Notes: generated by a model not told the origin, from the sequence alone. DNA of 64,000 nucleotides from Castanea sativa (GCF_040712315.1 NC_134020.1:45183751-45247750), one strand, 5' to 3'. Numbered from the stretch's first letter, positions 23,792 to 36,639 are shown. Made by a program: numbers and translations.

Positions 23792-25897
23792 ATCTCATGT
23801 GTGTTGTGTGTTTTACATATCTATCTTGATTTGGTCTCACTTGAGTAAAGCACACACTACTTTAATGATAACATGTTTGCATGTTTTTAATGTTTTTGTT
23901 GTTTTAAAGCTTTGAATGTTTGTTTTCTTTTTGATCAATCTTTACTTACTTTGTGTCAAAAATTCAAAAACACATAAAACGTAGAAAATCCAAAAAGTTT
24001 GATCGGCATTTTTGTGTATTGTCACATGCATATTTTGCCTTGTACTTTCATACAAATGACTTTGTGTATTTACGAGCTTAGCCTGTTCTTTATGCACTCA
24101 TATCATTGTGGGAAAAATCTTGACATGTATGTGACTGTTGTAAATAGATTTTCAACCTTGTCATGAATGATAAGTCAATAGTTTTGTTGATCTTGAAACT
24201 ACATAGACTTGAGCCTATATATCTTTCTACTTTTTTTTGTTTTTGCTCTATAGCTCAACAAATGTCAAATCTCGAAAAGAGATAATGAGCTACAAAAGTC
24301 GTCGCACATACTAGTATTTGACTAAGAAAAAGGGAAAGCCTTGTTCATCAATTTGAAATATAAAAAATTTTAGGCATCAATCTCAAAATGAGATGTAATG
24401 AATTGTAAGAAGCCAAATGAAAAGTTTCAAAGTTATGTAATCAAGTTTGTGTGGGAGGTCATATATGCTCAATTCTATAATTGAGATTGGTCACTTAGTG
24501 CTAATTGTGTATGTCTTGGTTGAATTGATCATTGAAGCTTCATATTAGACTAAAGGCTATCTCACATTTGGTATTCACATAGATCACCCATGTTTATGCT
24601 TAATGAATGCTTTATTCATATGTGTGATTGTACTTGATTAAATGTGTTGTACATACTCAATCATATGTTGATCAAACACAAAAGGATTTTTGAGTATTTT
24701 AGTTGTATTTGGAAAGTGTTTTTGTTTGAAAAATTTTAGAAAATCCAAAATTTTTTGCAACTCTGTTTTTGGCGACTCACTCGCAGGTCATACTAGTCGT
24801 GAGCTTACTCAAAAGCTTTTGCGACTCTCTGGTGAGTAAGTCCTCTAGTCGCGAAAAACACTTAGAAATTTTTTCAAAATTTCTGGGTTTTGGTTATTTT
24901 TGTGACTCAATTTCACGGACTATGTCGTGAGTGGAAGCTCTAGTTGCAAGCTTACACAGAAGCTTTCGCAACTCACTTGCGGGTGGGTCTCCCAGTCGCA
25001 AAAAAGACTTGGACTAAATTTTCAAAAATTTTGTTTTGAAAATTTTAGAAAATAGAAAATTTTTTGCAACTCTATTTTTGGCGACTCACTCGCGGGTCAT
25101 ACTAGTCGTAAGCTTACTCAGAAGCTTTCGTGACTCTCTGGTAAGTAAGTCCCCCAGTCGCGAAAAACACTTAGAAATTTTTTCAAAATTTCTGGGTTTT
25201 GGTTATTTTCATGGACAATGTCGCGAGTGGAAGCTCCAATTGCAAGCTTACACAACAGCTTTCGCAACTCACTTGTGGATGGGTCTCCTAGTCGCGAAAA
25301 AGACCTGGACTAAATTTTCAAAAATTTTGTTCAAGGGTTTTTGGCGACTCGTTTTTGCGACTTGCTCACAGGTCATATAATCAAAAACTTTTCAATTTCC
25401 CTCGCATCACTTGCATAACTCTTTGGCTTCTCTGCCTCTCCTTCTCCCAAAACTGCCATTTTCACTCACAAAACCTTCAATTCTTCATCAATCTTCAAGA
25501 AAAGGTATGTGTTTTCTCTTATTTTCACTATATTTCAAGTTTCTAGCCCTAATTTTCTTGGATTTTGGGTATATGTTGAGATGTTGAGATATAGTTATCA
25601 AATATGGTTTTTGTTGATGTTTTGTTGAGTATGATATATGGGTTTTGTTAGTTTTGTTAGTATAATGTCTTTCATACATATTTTCATGTTTGTTCTTCAT
25701 TTGTATGCATTGTACTATGATTTTTGTTGTGTTGTGCATACCATGTTCATGATAAAATATCTCTAAGATGTTTTTATGTGTATTTTTGGACTTTATTAAG
25801 TACGAATTTTGTAGGGATAATCATGCTTCTTTGATTTTGAAATATCAAATGATTACGTGTTTTCACACTTTGCCCTAATTTGCACACTTTTGCATAT
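23792..25897 (+). other. Non-coding region of F1 after pol, with tandem GCGACTC-rich repeats
   Basis: No coding sequence was recognised. From about 24720 a unit of roughly 300 bp, rich in GCGACTCACTCGC and TAGTCGCGAAAAA motifs, occurs twice in tandem (about 24725-25030 and 25033-25335). Reverse-complement relatives of this region occur in F2 at about 28890-29110, and similar short motifs occur in the F-family LTRs. Confidence 0.7.
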
Positions 25898-26918
25898 TGA
25901 AAGTTTAAATAGTGTATAAAACACCAATGAACGCTTAGACCCTCAAAATTAAAAATATCAACAGAAGCTTATACACAAACAATATATGTGTGGAAAGATG
26001 AATATAAGCTAAAACCAAATTGGTAAAACACTCCAAACCGAAATTAATCAAAACCACAACAATAATTAAAAGGTAAAGAGTAAGGGAAGAGAGATGCAAA
26101 CACAAAGATAATATGGTGATGTGTTATCGAAGAGGAAACTGAGTATTCGGCAAAAAACCTTTTCGCCTCCCTCTAAGTGGTCAATAATCCACTAGAGAAT
26201 AAAGTTGAGATACATGAATAGTAGAAGACCCTCTAAGCCTAATCTACCTAGTGCACTTAAGCCCTTCAAGCTTCTTGCTCCAACAGGGTTACGCCGAACC
26301 TTGTCTTCTCTAGCTTACCGAATCCCGCAATAGCCCATTGATGTGGGTATGGTGAGATAAGATTTGGCTAAATGTACCTCTCAAGGATATGACAATGAAG
26401 AGGGTGAGATAGAGGAATTTGGAGAATCAAAGGATGAAGATTGTGAATGAGTCAATCTTGTTTTTCTCTAGGGTTTCTCTCTCAAAATTCTCTCTAAAAG
26501 CTCTTCACATTTCGTAGGCATAAGAGTATTTTTACTCGGGTGTATGAGGAATGTGAAACGTCAGTTTTCATCCAAACAGGGCATTTTGGTGACTTGACCT
26601 CGCTACTGGAATGAGTTGCAAGTTTGAGTCGTGAGCTAATTGCCTGGCCAGACTGGAAGTTTTGTCCTGTAGTGTTCCAGCTATTATGACCCTTCAGCTC
26701 CCATGCATGCTCCACATGTGTGTCACCTTTGGCGACTTGCTAGTCACGAGCCAATTGCGAGGCTCTTTTTGATTGCACACATTTGATTTTTCTTCACACT
26801 CTCTCACACACTAGCTTTACATAATTCCCACCTAAATACAGGGTATCTAATTGCTAAATTACAAGCAAATTTAACACGAAATAAAGCTAACACATGATCG
26901 AATAAATTCAACTTTACA
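25898..26918 (-). repeat. 3' LTR of F2
   Basis: This is a 1021-bp LTR. It lacks a segment of about 64 bp that is present in the 5' LTR around 31760-31823, between GCCCATTG and TGGGTATGG, and that has a counterpart in the F1 LTR. The 3' LTR is therefore the one with the deletion. Confidence 0.9.
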
Positions 26919-26929
26919 ATCCCCCCTTT

Positions 26930-29900
26930 GGCTATTCCATGACAAAACCCTAAAATAGACTCTAGACTTAACATGTAAGTTGGGAACAATTGTCAAAACT
27001 CACTCATACTTAACTCTAGAAACTGTGAAGCTCTTGAACCATACGAACAAGTTTTTCTTGAAAACAATAACACAAGAAGATCATTGTAAGCAGAAATCTT
27101 GAGGTGCATATGGAGCAAACACAATGCGATCAAGTAATAAAGATTAAAGCAATAAAGCATGACTTGACCAAACATGAACAATCACTATAAATAGTGATCA
27201 CAATGAACATTCACACAAGGAATGAACATTCACACAAGGAATGAACATCCGGACATACAAGTTAATAAGCTCAATGCAAAGTATCATTTGCATGTCCAAC
27301 ACTCAACCGATACAAAAACACAAAGTAGTTGCATCAAAGATATACAATCCAACAAGTGCACAAGAGTGAGAAGTACTAAAGAAAATGCATAACATTAACT
27401 AAAAGTACTAAGCTACAAAGTAAAGGTACATATATAAAGTATAGTTTAAACAGCTAAACATAATCATGAACTATGAGCAAAGCAAAAACATAGTTAATAT
27501 AACACAAATCTCTTTCTCTCTTTCTCCCCCTATCATATCACTCCCCCTGGAACTTGGAACATATATACCTGTAACCTGAAATACTTGCACAAAACACATA
27601 AGACATTCAAGGTAAAGTAAGTAATAAAAGGACAAGTATAATGTAACAAGTAAATTTTGATCAAGTGAACATGATGTGAAAACATATGAGTAACTTGATC
27701 ATATACCAAAACAGTCATATAGAAATGACTACAATGATCACATAGCAAAAAAAATGATCAGCTGAACATGCATTCAATGAAGTACAATAGCATAAGGATG
27801 TATGCATGTCCAACACACAAACACGATGCAATGAGAATAACAAAGCATAGATACTAAACATAACTCAAAGCACCATAAAGCAAACAAGAAAACAAACATA
27901 AGGAAAAACAAAAAAAACAAAGTTTTCTTATTAACTCAATGTCTTCTCCCTCTTGGTATATGCATCTCCCCTATGGAATAGCTCTCTCCTACAAATGTGC
28001 ATGAGAAATAGAATTTCTCCTCCTAAAAATGTGCACAAGAGTCATATAGAAATGACAAAACTCTCCAGTATACTACTCTACAGTATACTCTCCTCCTTTT
28101 TGTCACGAATAAACAAAGGGTCAAGGAGAAACAAGGGCAAGAGATGAAGGAACGAACAATGATAATGATGCATGAAGGATGCGAGATGAATAAGAAAATG
28201 ATGCTCAAACCTAAGACAAAACAAAATGCTACAAAGTATAAGGTAAACATGACATGCTAGGATGAAGAAATAAGGTATAGACCAATGCATGACAAGAGTA
28301 ACAAAGGTGTGTGCAAGAGGTGGCTATGTGCAATGCATGACCTATGCATGAAAAATGCACATGTGGGGCAAGGTGTGTTAAATACACAACCAATGAACCA
28401 AACATGTTCCTAATGAGGAGATATGAGAAACCCAAAAGTTTGGTACTCATCGGAGTCCTAATAAGTGAGAAAATGCCTAAGAGGCATTTTATCAAACACC
28501 GAGCATGCACACTATGAACAACAATGTGAAACAATGCATGAAAATCATGAAATTTACCCTTAATACATGTTATTTTTGCCACAAGGGACCAACATCCAAA
28601 GCAAATCATCAAAAGAAACCAATCTCATACAAAAATTTGACAAAAATTAAGTTTTCCCAACCCCTATGATGAAAATCCCAACCAAGAGCACAAAACTCTC
28701 CAAAACATAATCTAAGGATCCAAAACAATGAAAAGAGTTTAAAATTACCTTAGAGATGTTAATGGAATGAAAATCATTCAAATTGATTGGGTTTTGATGT
28801 AAAAATATTGAAAAAGAGGTTTTAGAGAGGACGGGATAGGTTTAAAACAAGTTTCCCACAAAAAGCTCTTTAAAAATCTATTTCTAGGCACTTTGCAACT
28901 GGGTGAGTCGTGAAGATTTTCACGAGTCGCGAAGATTTTCACGAGTCGCGAGTGAGTCGCGAAAGTTTCTAGATGAACTCGCGACTTGAGAATTTCACGA
29001 TTGGCGAGTTGCGAGATGAGTCAAGAAGATTTTCGTGAGTCGCGAGTAAGTCACAAAAAATGCATTTTTCCAATTTCACGACTGGCGAGTCGCGAGATGA
29101 GTCGCAAAAACTTTGACACCTGTTTTTCAACATAAAACATGTTTAAAACAATGAAAAACAAAGTAAGCACTAAGCATGAACACAAAGAGTGATAAAAATC
29201 ACTTCCAAATACATATAAAATGATCAAAAATCTTTTTGGTTTAATCCATATATAGTTGAGCACACACACATCACATTTAAACAAGTACAATCGAACAAAT
29301 GAATAAGGCATTCATTGAACATTAAGCATGTGTGTTGTGTGTGTGTGTATCAAATGTGGAATAGTCCTTAGTCTAGAGTGAAGCTTCAATGATTAATTCA
29401 ATCAAGTCATACACAACTAATACTAAGTTAAGTGATCTATCTTAATTATAGAAATGAACATATATGACATCTCACAAGAAAATGATTACATATCTTTGAA
29501 ACTTTTCTTTTGGCTTCTTTACAATTCATAACATTTGATCATATTTTATCTTTACATCTCTTTTTGAGATCGATGCCTGAAATTTTTTATATTTTTATTT
29601 GATGAACAAGTTTTTGGCTTTTTGGGGCATCATACATTTCATTACAAGTCGCTTTCTCTTTTTCCTAGTCAAATACTAGTATGTGCGATGGCTTTTGCAG
29701 CTTATTATCTCTTTTTGAGATTTAACATTGGTTGAGCTCTTTAAGCAAAAATAAATAAATAAATAAAAGAGTGGGAAGATATATAGGCACAAGTCTATGC
29801 AAATATCAAAACCAACAAGACTATTGACTAATCATTCATGACAAGCTTAAAGATCGGTTTACAACAATTACACATAGATGTCAAGATTTTTGCCATAAAG

Positions 29901-30205
29901 ATTGATGTGCATACATAACAAGCTAAGCCTATTAGTGCACTAAGCCATTTGTACGAAGGTACTAGGCCAAACACACATGTGATATGTGCTCAAACATATA
30001 TGATCAAACTTTTGAATTTTTCACTTTTTATGTGGTTTTGGATTTTTTACTCACACAAAACTAAAACATAAAAGTAAGATCAAAACAAAAACAAAGCATA
30101 TAAAGAAATGCAAAATGCACAAAATGCATGAAGATATGACATCCAATGCATGAAGGGTCCTACAAAGATCGAAAGAATTAAATCAATGACCAAAAGAGCA
30201 AAAGC
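26930..30205 (-). other. 3' non-coding region of F2
   Basis: No ORF with recognisable similarity. On the minus strand, several purine tracts of the AAAAAGGAGGAGAG type (28090-28110, 27955-28025, 27525-27545) correspond to the multiple polypurine tracts of Sireviruses. A GTCGCGAG-rich patch lies at 28890-29110. The part at 29300-30100 is the reverse-complement relative of F1 at about 23900-24750. Confidence 0.7.
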
Positions 30206-31240
30206 TCAACCATATGAACCCTTTCTCATCCAAACGCAACGATTGTTTGGAATGAGTGTCTCATGAGAAGTGAGACGAGAGTTGGAAGAATGAGAACTGG
30301 AGATGCACATAGACAAGAAGTTAAGAGCATTAAGCACTTTCTTTAACAACATGCTATTTTCACTTAAATCCGGTTTACCCTTTTTAGCACAGCTTCCATG
30401 AAGCTCAAATTTCTCTTTTCTTTTAATTCTTTTAAGAGCATGAAACTTAGAGCAATGAGGTCTTAAATGACCAAAAGAATCATAATGGTGACACATAATG
30501 TGTTTAGGTCCATTGAGCTTTTTAAGGAAGGATTTAGCACCAAGGTTTTGTTCTCTTTTCAACTTGTGAAATTGAGGTCTTATATGACCAAACACACTAC
30601 AATGATGACAAGTTAGAACAAACTTAGATCCATCCAAAACCTTAGGTTGAGACCTAAATAAAGGCTTTGACTTAATAGATTTTCTCTCCACCTTTTGATT
30701 TCTTTTGTGTGGAGGAATGTACACCGATTTGTCCTTTAAGGTAGAACACACAATAGGCACAAAATCGGGTACCACAACATGATTGCAACAAATATTTTCA
30801 TCCTTATTAGCAATAGGTTCAGCAATCAAACACTTGACATGCATCTTAAGAGATTCATTTTCACATTTTAGCGTATCAACAAGTTTGTTAGAAAAAATAA
30901 GTTTACCATCTAAGTCCATGTTCAAACATTCAAACTCTTTCAGCTTTTCAAGAGAATTTTCAGCAAGTTACTTATATTTCTCAACCAATTTGTTGGATTC
31001 ATTGAGCTTAGCAATCAAATCATCATTTTCACAAAATAACTCGCTCAAATTCTTATGAAACTTCTTAGCTTTTTTCTTCAAGAGTTTGATGTTAGGAATA
31101 TCAACAACACCCAAAGAATCATGTAACATAACATCACAATCATGAGGATTATCACTCATAGAGGCATTTTCACAAACACATGGCATGTTCCATTCATTAT
31201 CAACCAATTCATGCATAGAGGCATACAAAGCACTATCCAT
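30206..31240 (-). pseudogene. Gag-like ORF of F2 with two degenerate zinc knuckles
   Basis: The ORF starts with MDSALYASMHEL, contains a coiled-coil stretch (LLKKKAKKFHKNLSEL), is interrupted by one TAA at 30965-30967, then continues to 30206. It carries two CCHC-type knuckles, each lacking one ligand. The first reads CHHCSVFGHIRPQF, with F where the last Cys belongs. The second reads CHHYDSFGHLRPHC, with Y for the second Cys. The ATG lies only about 63 bp after the primer site, so the usual gag N-terminal part appears deleted. It would be the capsid/nucleocapsid precursor of a Sirevirus-like element. It is probably inactive. Confidence 0.75.
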
Positions 31241-31302
31241 GGCAAATAAACACAAGGGGTCAAGGATCACACTTAGGTATATAAACCATAACAAGTGCAC
31301 TC

Positions 31303-31314
31303 GCTCTGATACCA
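31303..31314 (-). other. Primer binding site of F2
   Basis: The minus strand reads TGGTATCAGAGC, two bases from the LTR end. It is the perfect initiator tRNA-Met type site. Confidence 0.9.
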
Positions 31315-31316
31315 AT

Positions 31317-32401
31317 TGAAAGTTTAAATAGTGTATAAAACACCAATGATCGTTTAGACCCCCAAAATTAAAAATACCAACACAAGCTTATACACAAACA
31401 ATATATATGCGGAAAGATGAATATAAGCTAAAACCAAATTCGTAAAATACTCCAAACCGAAATAAATCACAACCACAACAGTAATTAAAAGGTAAAGAGT
31501 AAGGAAAGAGAGATGCAAACACAAAGATAACACGGTGATGCGTTATCAAAGAGGAAACTGAAGTACTCGGCGAAAAACCTCTCTACCACCCTCTAAGCGG
31601 TCAATAATCCACTAGAGAATAAGGTTGAGATACATGAATAGCAGAAGTTCCTTCAAGCCTAATCTACCCAATGCACCTAAACCCTCCAAGCTTCTTGCTC
31701 CAACAGGGTTACATCAAACTTTGTCTTCTCTAGCTTACCGGATCCCATAATAGCCCATTGCATCAACCAAATGAATTGGTCCCTTCTGAACTGCTTCCCA
31801 AGTACCAAAATACCTCCTCACTAATATGGGTATGGTGAGATAGGATTTGGTTAAATGTACCTCTCAAGGATATGACAATGGAGAGGGTGAGAGTAAAGGA
31901 ATTTGGAGAATCAAAGGAAGAAGATTGTGGATGAGTCAATCATGTTTTTCTCTAGGGTTTCTCTATCAAAATTCTCTTTGGAAGCTTTCTACATTTCGTG
32001 GGTATAAGTGTATTTATAGTAGGGTGTATAAGAATGTGAAACGTCAGTTTTCATCCAAACAGGGCATTCTGGTGACTCGACCTCACGATTGGAATGAGTC
32101 GTGAGTTTGAGTCGTGAGCTAATTGCCAGGCTAGACTATAATTTTTTTCCTATAGTATTTCAGCTGTCGTGACCCTTCAGCTCCCCTGCATGTTCCACAC
32201 GTGTGTCACCTTTGGCAACTTGTCAGTCGCAAGATCTAGTTGCGAGGCTCTTCTTTAATGCACACATTTGAGTTTTCTTCACTCTATCACACACTACCCT
32301 TACATAATTCCCACCTAAATACAGGGTATCTAATTTCTAAATTACAAGCAAATTTGGCACATAATAAAGCCAACACATGATTGAATAAATTCAACCTTAC
32401 A
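31317..32401 (-). repeat. 5' LTR of F2
   Basis: 1085 bp. On the minus strand it begins TGTAAGGTTGAATT and ends in TTTCA. It contains AGTCGTGAG/CTCGCAAC-type motifs like the other F-family LTRs. Confidence 0.9.
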
Positions 32402-32639
32402 TATATGATGCACACTCACACACCCTTTGACATGTTGAGTGAATAATGCCAATGAATTTATCATAATATGACGTTTAGCATCTTCACATGTCAATTTTCT
32501 TTTGAGATGCCCTTTAAATTCCAGTTTTTAGGGTTTTTATTCAAAGTTATGTTTTGGTACTAACTTGTTGCTAATCAAGTGTGTTGCCATTTGTTTTTCA
32601 TCTTGCTCTTTGTGATGACATGATCTTTGCTTGAAGATG

Positions 32640-33733
32640 TTTCCCTTCAAAAAGTAAGCTGTTAAAGAAGGTAGCAACAAGGGAAAAGAATCGGTAATTG
32701 ATCTCAGTAACTTCTCCCCTAAGTCGAAGAAGACTCGATCTTCGACTAGAATTTATGACGACACTCGTTTCAGATCATATGCCGCATATCAAGCATATTT
32801 GAATCACTTCAAGGATGCCCCTATGTTGATTGAAAGGGTTGTTGAGCAAGCGTCTCTTCTTGACACGAACATTCCTAGATGGTTCGCCTCTAAAGATTGA
32901 AACTACCTTCTGTCCAATCTTGAAGATCCTTATGAAGAGCTGGTGATAGAATTTTATGCAAATGACATCTTTGATGGGATGAGCTAAGATGTTGGGTAAA
33001 GGGAAAGGACTTCACAGTCACACCTTCCTATCTTGCTATTATTCTGAACATCAACCGACTAGTGTTTGTCACACCACCAGTGTATGATGATTTGGATTCG
33101 GAACATGACATACTTTGGGATGCTGTTGGAGAAAACTTGGAGGTTTCTCCTAATGGGAAATCAATCAATATGTCATCATTATCTCCTCAATTGAGGTTGC
33201 TCACTACTATAATGTTTCATAATCTCTATCCTCTCTTAAGCACCGGGTACATGAATCTTAGACGGGTTTTATTTCTTCATGGCTTAATCACTGATGAAGA
33301 AATTGATATCTGTTCACATATCTTCCACATTTTGTGCAAGAATGCTGAGAGAACGGCTTCATAGAATTGCCTTCCTTCTTGTTGCCTCATTTTGAAGATT
33401 TTGAAACTCAAAGGAGTACACACATTGGAAGATAAGTACCCTTACCCTATGCAAAGTCCAATCAACATTCACACATTCAATGCTATCATCGGCCACAGCC
33501 GAAAGAATGTCAAGCATGAGAGTAATGCTCCTCATGGTAGTTCAAGCTCTAGCTTACAACCCTATGATGAGAAGTTGGACAACATAATGGTATCCGTTCA
33601 AGAAATTAGCACCAAGTTGTCCGGCCTCGCATCTATCATGCACTCTCAACATACTCGATTTGACATAAAGTTCACCTCTCTCCAAACTCAATTGCATCAA
33701 ATTCAAAGGAAGCTAGAAGAAAAAGATGACTAG
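32640..33733 (+). pseudogene. Accessory (env-position) ORF of F1, putative plant transposon protein domain
   Basis: This ORF lies between pol and the 3' LTR, the position of the extra ORF in Sireviruses. The translated text (SYAAYQAYLNHF, RWFASKD, VFVTPPVYDDLDSEHDILWD, STGYMNLRRVLFLHGLIT) resembles the family known as putative plant transposon protein (Transposase_32 type). A C-terminal segment (SSSSLQPYDEKLDNIM to EEKDD) is coiled-coil-like. Stops at 32898, 32986, 32996 and 33362 and a frame change near 32990 disable it. Assignment to the domain family is from recollection of the family's look. Function is unknown. Confidence 0.65.
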
Positions 33734-34172
33734 CTATTCCATGACAAAAAGGGGGAGATGGTTCATTTTAGGGGGAGAGCAATGATAGGGGGAGAAAGAG
33801 CTAAATCAAAGGGGGAGCAATGCAAGAGCAAGAGAAGCAACCTACAACAAGCCTTCACATTTTCTAGTCTATTTACTTTTTTATGCTACTTCTAGTTTAT
33901 GTTCATATTTTATGGTCTATGTTGTGACTTGACAATATTTTTTTGTACCTTTGCTTATGTAGCTTAATACTTTTAGTTAATGTTATGCATTTTCTTTAGT
34001 ACTCCACTCTTGTGCCCTTGTTGGATCTTGTATCCTTGATGTAATTGCCTTAATGTTCTTGCATCGGTTGAGTGTTAGACATGCAAATGATACTTTGCAT
34101 TAAGCTTATTAGCTTGCATGTCCGGATGTTCATTCATCATGTGAATGTTCATTGTGATCACTATTTATAGTG

Positions 34173-34273
34173 ATTGTTCCTATTTGGTCAAGACATGTTT
34201 AATTGTCATATTCATACTTGCTTGATCGCATTGAATATGACAATTAAACATGTCTTGACCAAATAGGAACAAT
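34173..34273. repeat. Perfect 42-bp inverted repeat with 17-bp loop
   Basis: The left arm 34173-34214 is the exact reverse complement of the right arm 34232-34273. It lies just upstream of the polypurine tract of F1. The related stretch of F2 (27155-27190) has only one arm. Confidence 0.97.
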
Positions 34274-34437
34274 GAACTTTTTGTGATATTGTTTTCAAGA
34301 AAACTCGTCTGTATGGTTCAAGAGCTTCACAGAATCTAGAATTAAGTATAAGTGAGTTTTGGAAATTGTTCCCAACTCACATTGTAAGTCTAGAGTCTGT
34401 TTTAGGATTTTGTCACGGAATAGCCAAAGTGAGAGAT

Positions 34438-35552
34438 TGTAAGGTTTAATGTATTCAACCATTTGTTAGCTTTATTCCGTGCCAAATTTGCTTGTAATTC
34501 ACCAATTTGATACCTTGTATTTAGGTGCGAATTATGTAAAGGTTGTGTGTAAGAGAGTGTGAATAATTCAAGTGTGTGTGCAATTAAGAAATTTCTTGCG
34601 ACTGGATCTCACAAGTAGCTCACGAGTGGTGACTCGCCAGAAGTGCCATACGTGTGAAACATGCAGGAAGCTAAAAGGTCATGACAGCTGGAGCACTACA
34701 GAACAAAAAGTACAGTTTGGCTAGTTAGTTATTTTGAGACTGAAACTTGCGACTAGTCCCAACCGCAAGTCAAGTTTCCAGAACCCCCTGTTATGCAAAA
34801 AAATGACTTTTCACATTCCTTCTCATACCCTTCTATAAATACCCTTATACCCACGAAATGTAGAGAGCTTCCAGAGAGAATTTTGAGAGAGAAACCCTAG
34901 AGAAAAACAAGATTGACTCATTCGCAATCTTAGAGAAAAACAAGTAGAGGAATTTTAAGAGAGAAATTCATCTACTCTCACTTTCTCCATTGACATACCC
35001 TTGAGAGGTTCATTAGCCAAATCCTTATCTCACCATACCCATATCTATGAGGAGGTTCTTTGGTGTTTTGGAAGCAGTTCGGAGATAACCAATTTATTTG
35101 GTTGATGCAATGGGCTTAATGCGGGATCCGGAAAGTTAAAGAAGACACGGTTAGACTTAACCTTGTTGGAGCAAGAAGCTTGGAGGGCTTAGGTGCATTG
35201 GGTAAATTAGGCTTGGAGGGTTTATTGCTATTCATGTATCCCAACTTTATTCTTTAGTAGATTATTTCACCGCTTGGAGGCTGGCAGAGAGGTTTTTTGA
35301 CGAGTTCTTTGGTTCCCTCTTCGATAACATGTGCTGGTGTTATCTTTGTGTTTGAATCTCTCTAACCCTTACTCTAACCTTTTAATTGCTGCTGTGTTGT
35401 GATTAATTATATTTTAGAGTTGTTTATTTATTTAGGTATTGTTTATACTTATCATTCGCACATCCATTGTTTAAGTATAAGCTTGTGTTGGTCTAATTTG
35501 AAATTAGGGGTCTAAACATTCACTAGTGTTTTGCACACTAAGTGATCTTTCA
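34438..35552 (+). repeat. 3' LTR of F1
   Basis: 1115 bp, starting TGTAAGG and ending ATCTTTCA, preceded by the polypurine tract CCAAAGTGAGAGAT. It is the same family as the F2 LTRs (reverse complement) and the solo LTR at 45345-46419. Confidence 0.9.
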
Positions 35553-36631
35553 ATTTTTAATGCTTACTTACCTAGGGAGTTGGATCATATATATACCATC
35601 AAGGGCTTATTGATAAGATTGCAAACGAGTATTGAAAATTTAAACTTGTTTATTTAATTTTATTTCAAACACAAATTGAACTTGAGCTCGTCACCAAACA
35701 AAATTATATGTTTAAATTTGGTTTATTTAATTTATTGTTGAATAGGCACGAGTTTGTTCATGAGCTTCTTCATTTTCTTATTTATAATAATATTATGATT
35801 AAATTTGTTTATCAATTTATGAATTTATAAAATTTTACTACAAATGGTTTGTTTATATTATCAATAAACTATTAATAATTATTTGATATTATATTATCAC
35901 CTATTATAAACTTATATATTCTCATCTCAAGTTTATTTATATAAGTATCTTTTCAATTAAGAATATATGTACAAAAATATAATATCATATATAGTTAAAT
36001 CATGCTTCTTGTTTACGAGTTTGTTCACAGACACATTATTTTGTTAAAACTCATTTAATGGTCAAGTTTAAACTTAGTCTTGAACTTAACTTATCTGTTG
36101 TACAAACAAACATAAACAACTTAGTTTATTACAACTCTACTTATTAACATGGTTTTAACATCCACTATGATCAAAGAACCATTTTTTACCCCAGTTCCTA
36201 ATTTAACTCGATTTTTTTTACTGCTTTTTACCAGTTTTATACTAGTTTTGGGCATTTTACCAGACCGAATTGATCCCTAATTCTTGGTTGAATCGACTGA
36301 TCCAATCTGGTTTTTAAAATTAAAAATGATTACAAAGGTGGCTCCATGCTGAATTTAGCAACTCATAAAGAGTTTTATTTCTATGCCATTTCTACCCCAC
36401 ATTAATGATTATTAAGTAAGATTGTACGTACATGTCAAGCCAAATGATTATTTTAGTCAAAATATAAAAAGAATAGAATAGTGTAAGGAAGGAAAAATAT
36501 TTTAATTTTTCCTAACTTGTACATATTTGGTAGAGATAATAGAAAAATAAAAATGATAGAAAATGTGATTTGAATAAATTTAATATAACTTTATGATGTA
36601 AAAAGAGATGATAGAAAAGATTGAAATGATA
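35553..36631. other. Intergenic AT-rich sequence
   Basis: No ORF, gene similarity or clear repeat structure recognised. Confidence 0.6.
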
Positions 36632-36639
36632 ATTAAGAG

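Larger units (their letters stand above)
25898..32401 (-). mobile_element. Non-autonomous copia element F2 nested in F1
   Basis: The LTRs are at 31317-32401 (5') and 25898-26918 (3'), belonging to the same family as the F1 LTR at 34438-35552. A perfect initiator-Met primer site lies next to the 5' LTR, and a polypurine tract AAGGGGGGAT (minus strand) lies at 26919-26929. The flanking 5-mers are CATAT (25893-25897) and TATAT (32402-32406), 4 of 5 identical. The interior holds only a gag-like ORF and the long 3' non-coding region. No protease, integrase, RT or RNase H is present, so it would depend on enzymes from a full element. Confidence 0.88.
21708..35552 (+). mobile_element. SIRE-like Ty1/copia element F1, 5'-truncated, host to nested element F2
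   Basis: Reading plus: end of integrase/linker and RT-RNase H (21708-23791), a long non-coding part (23792-25897), element F2 (25898-32401), then the continuation of F1. That continuation holds the accessory ORF (32640-33733), a string of GGGGGAG tracts (33751-33820), a polypurine tract (34423-34436) and the 3' LTR (34438-35552). The 5' LTR, gag, protease and most of integrase are gone, replaced by the FAR-b fragment at the junction near 21707. Multiple purine tracts and an extra ORF after pol are Sirevirus hallmarks, and the RT wording ([26 protein letters not shown]) is SIRE-like. Confidence 0.85.

Noticed and set aside
27953..28612. Several overlapping small frames with Cys/His-rich translation in F2
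   Set aside because: They coincide with the repetitive 3' non-coding region and its purine tracts; no conserved domain spacing.
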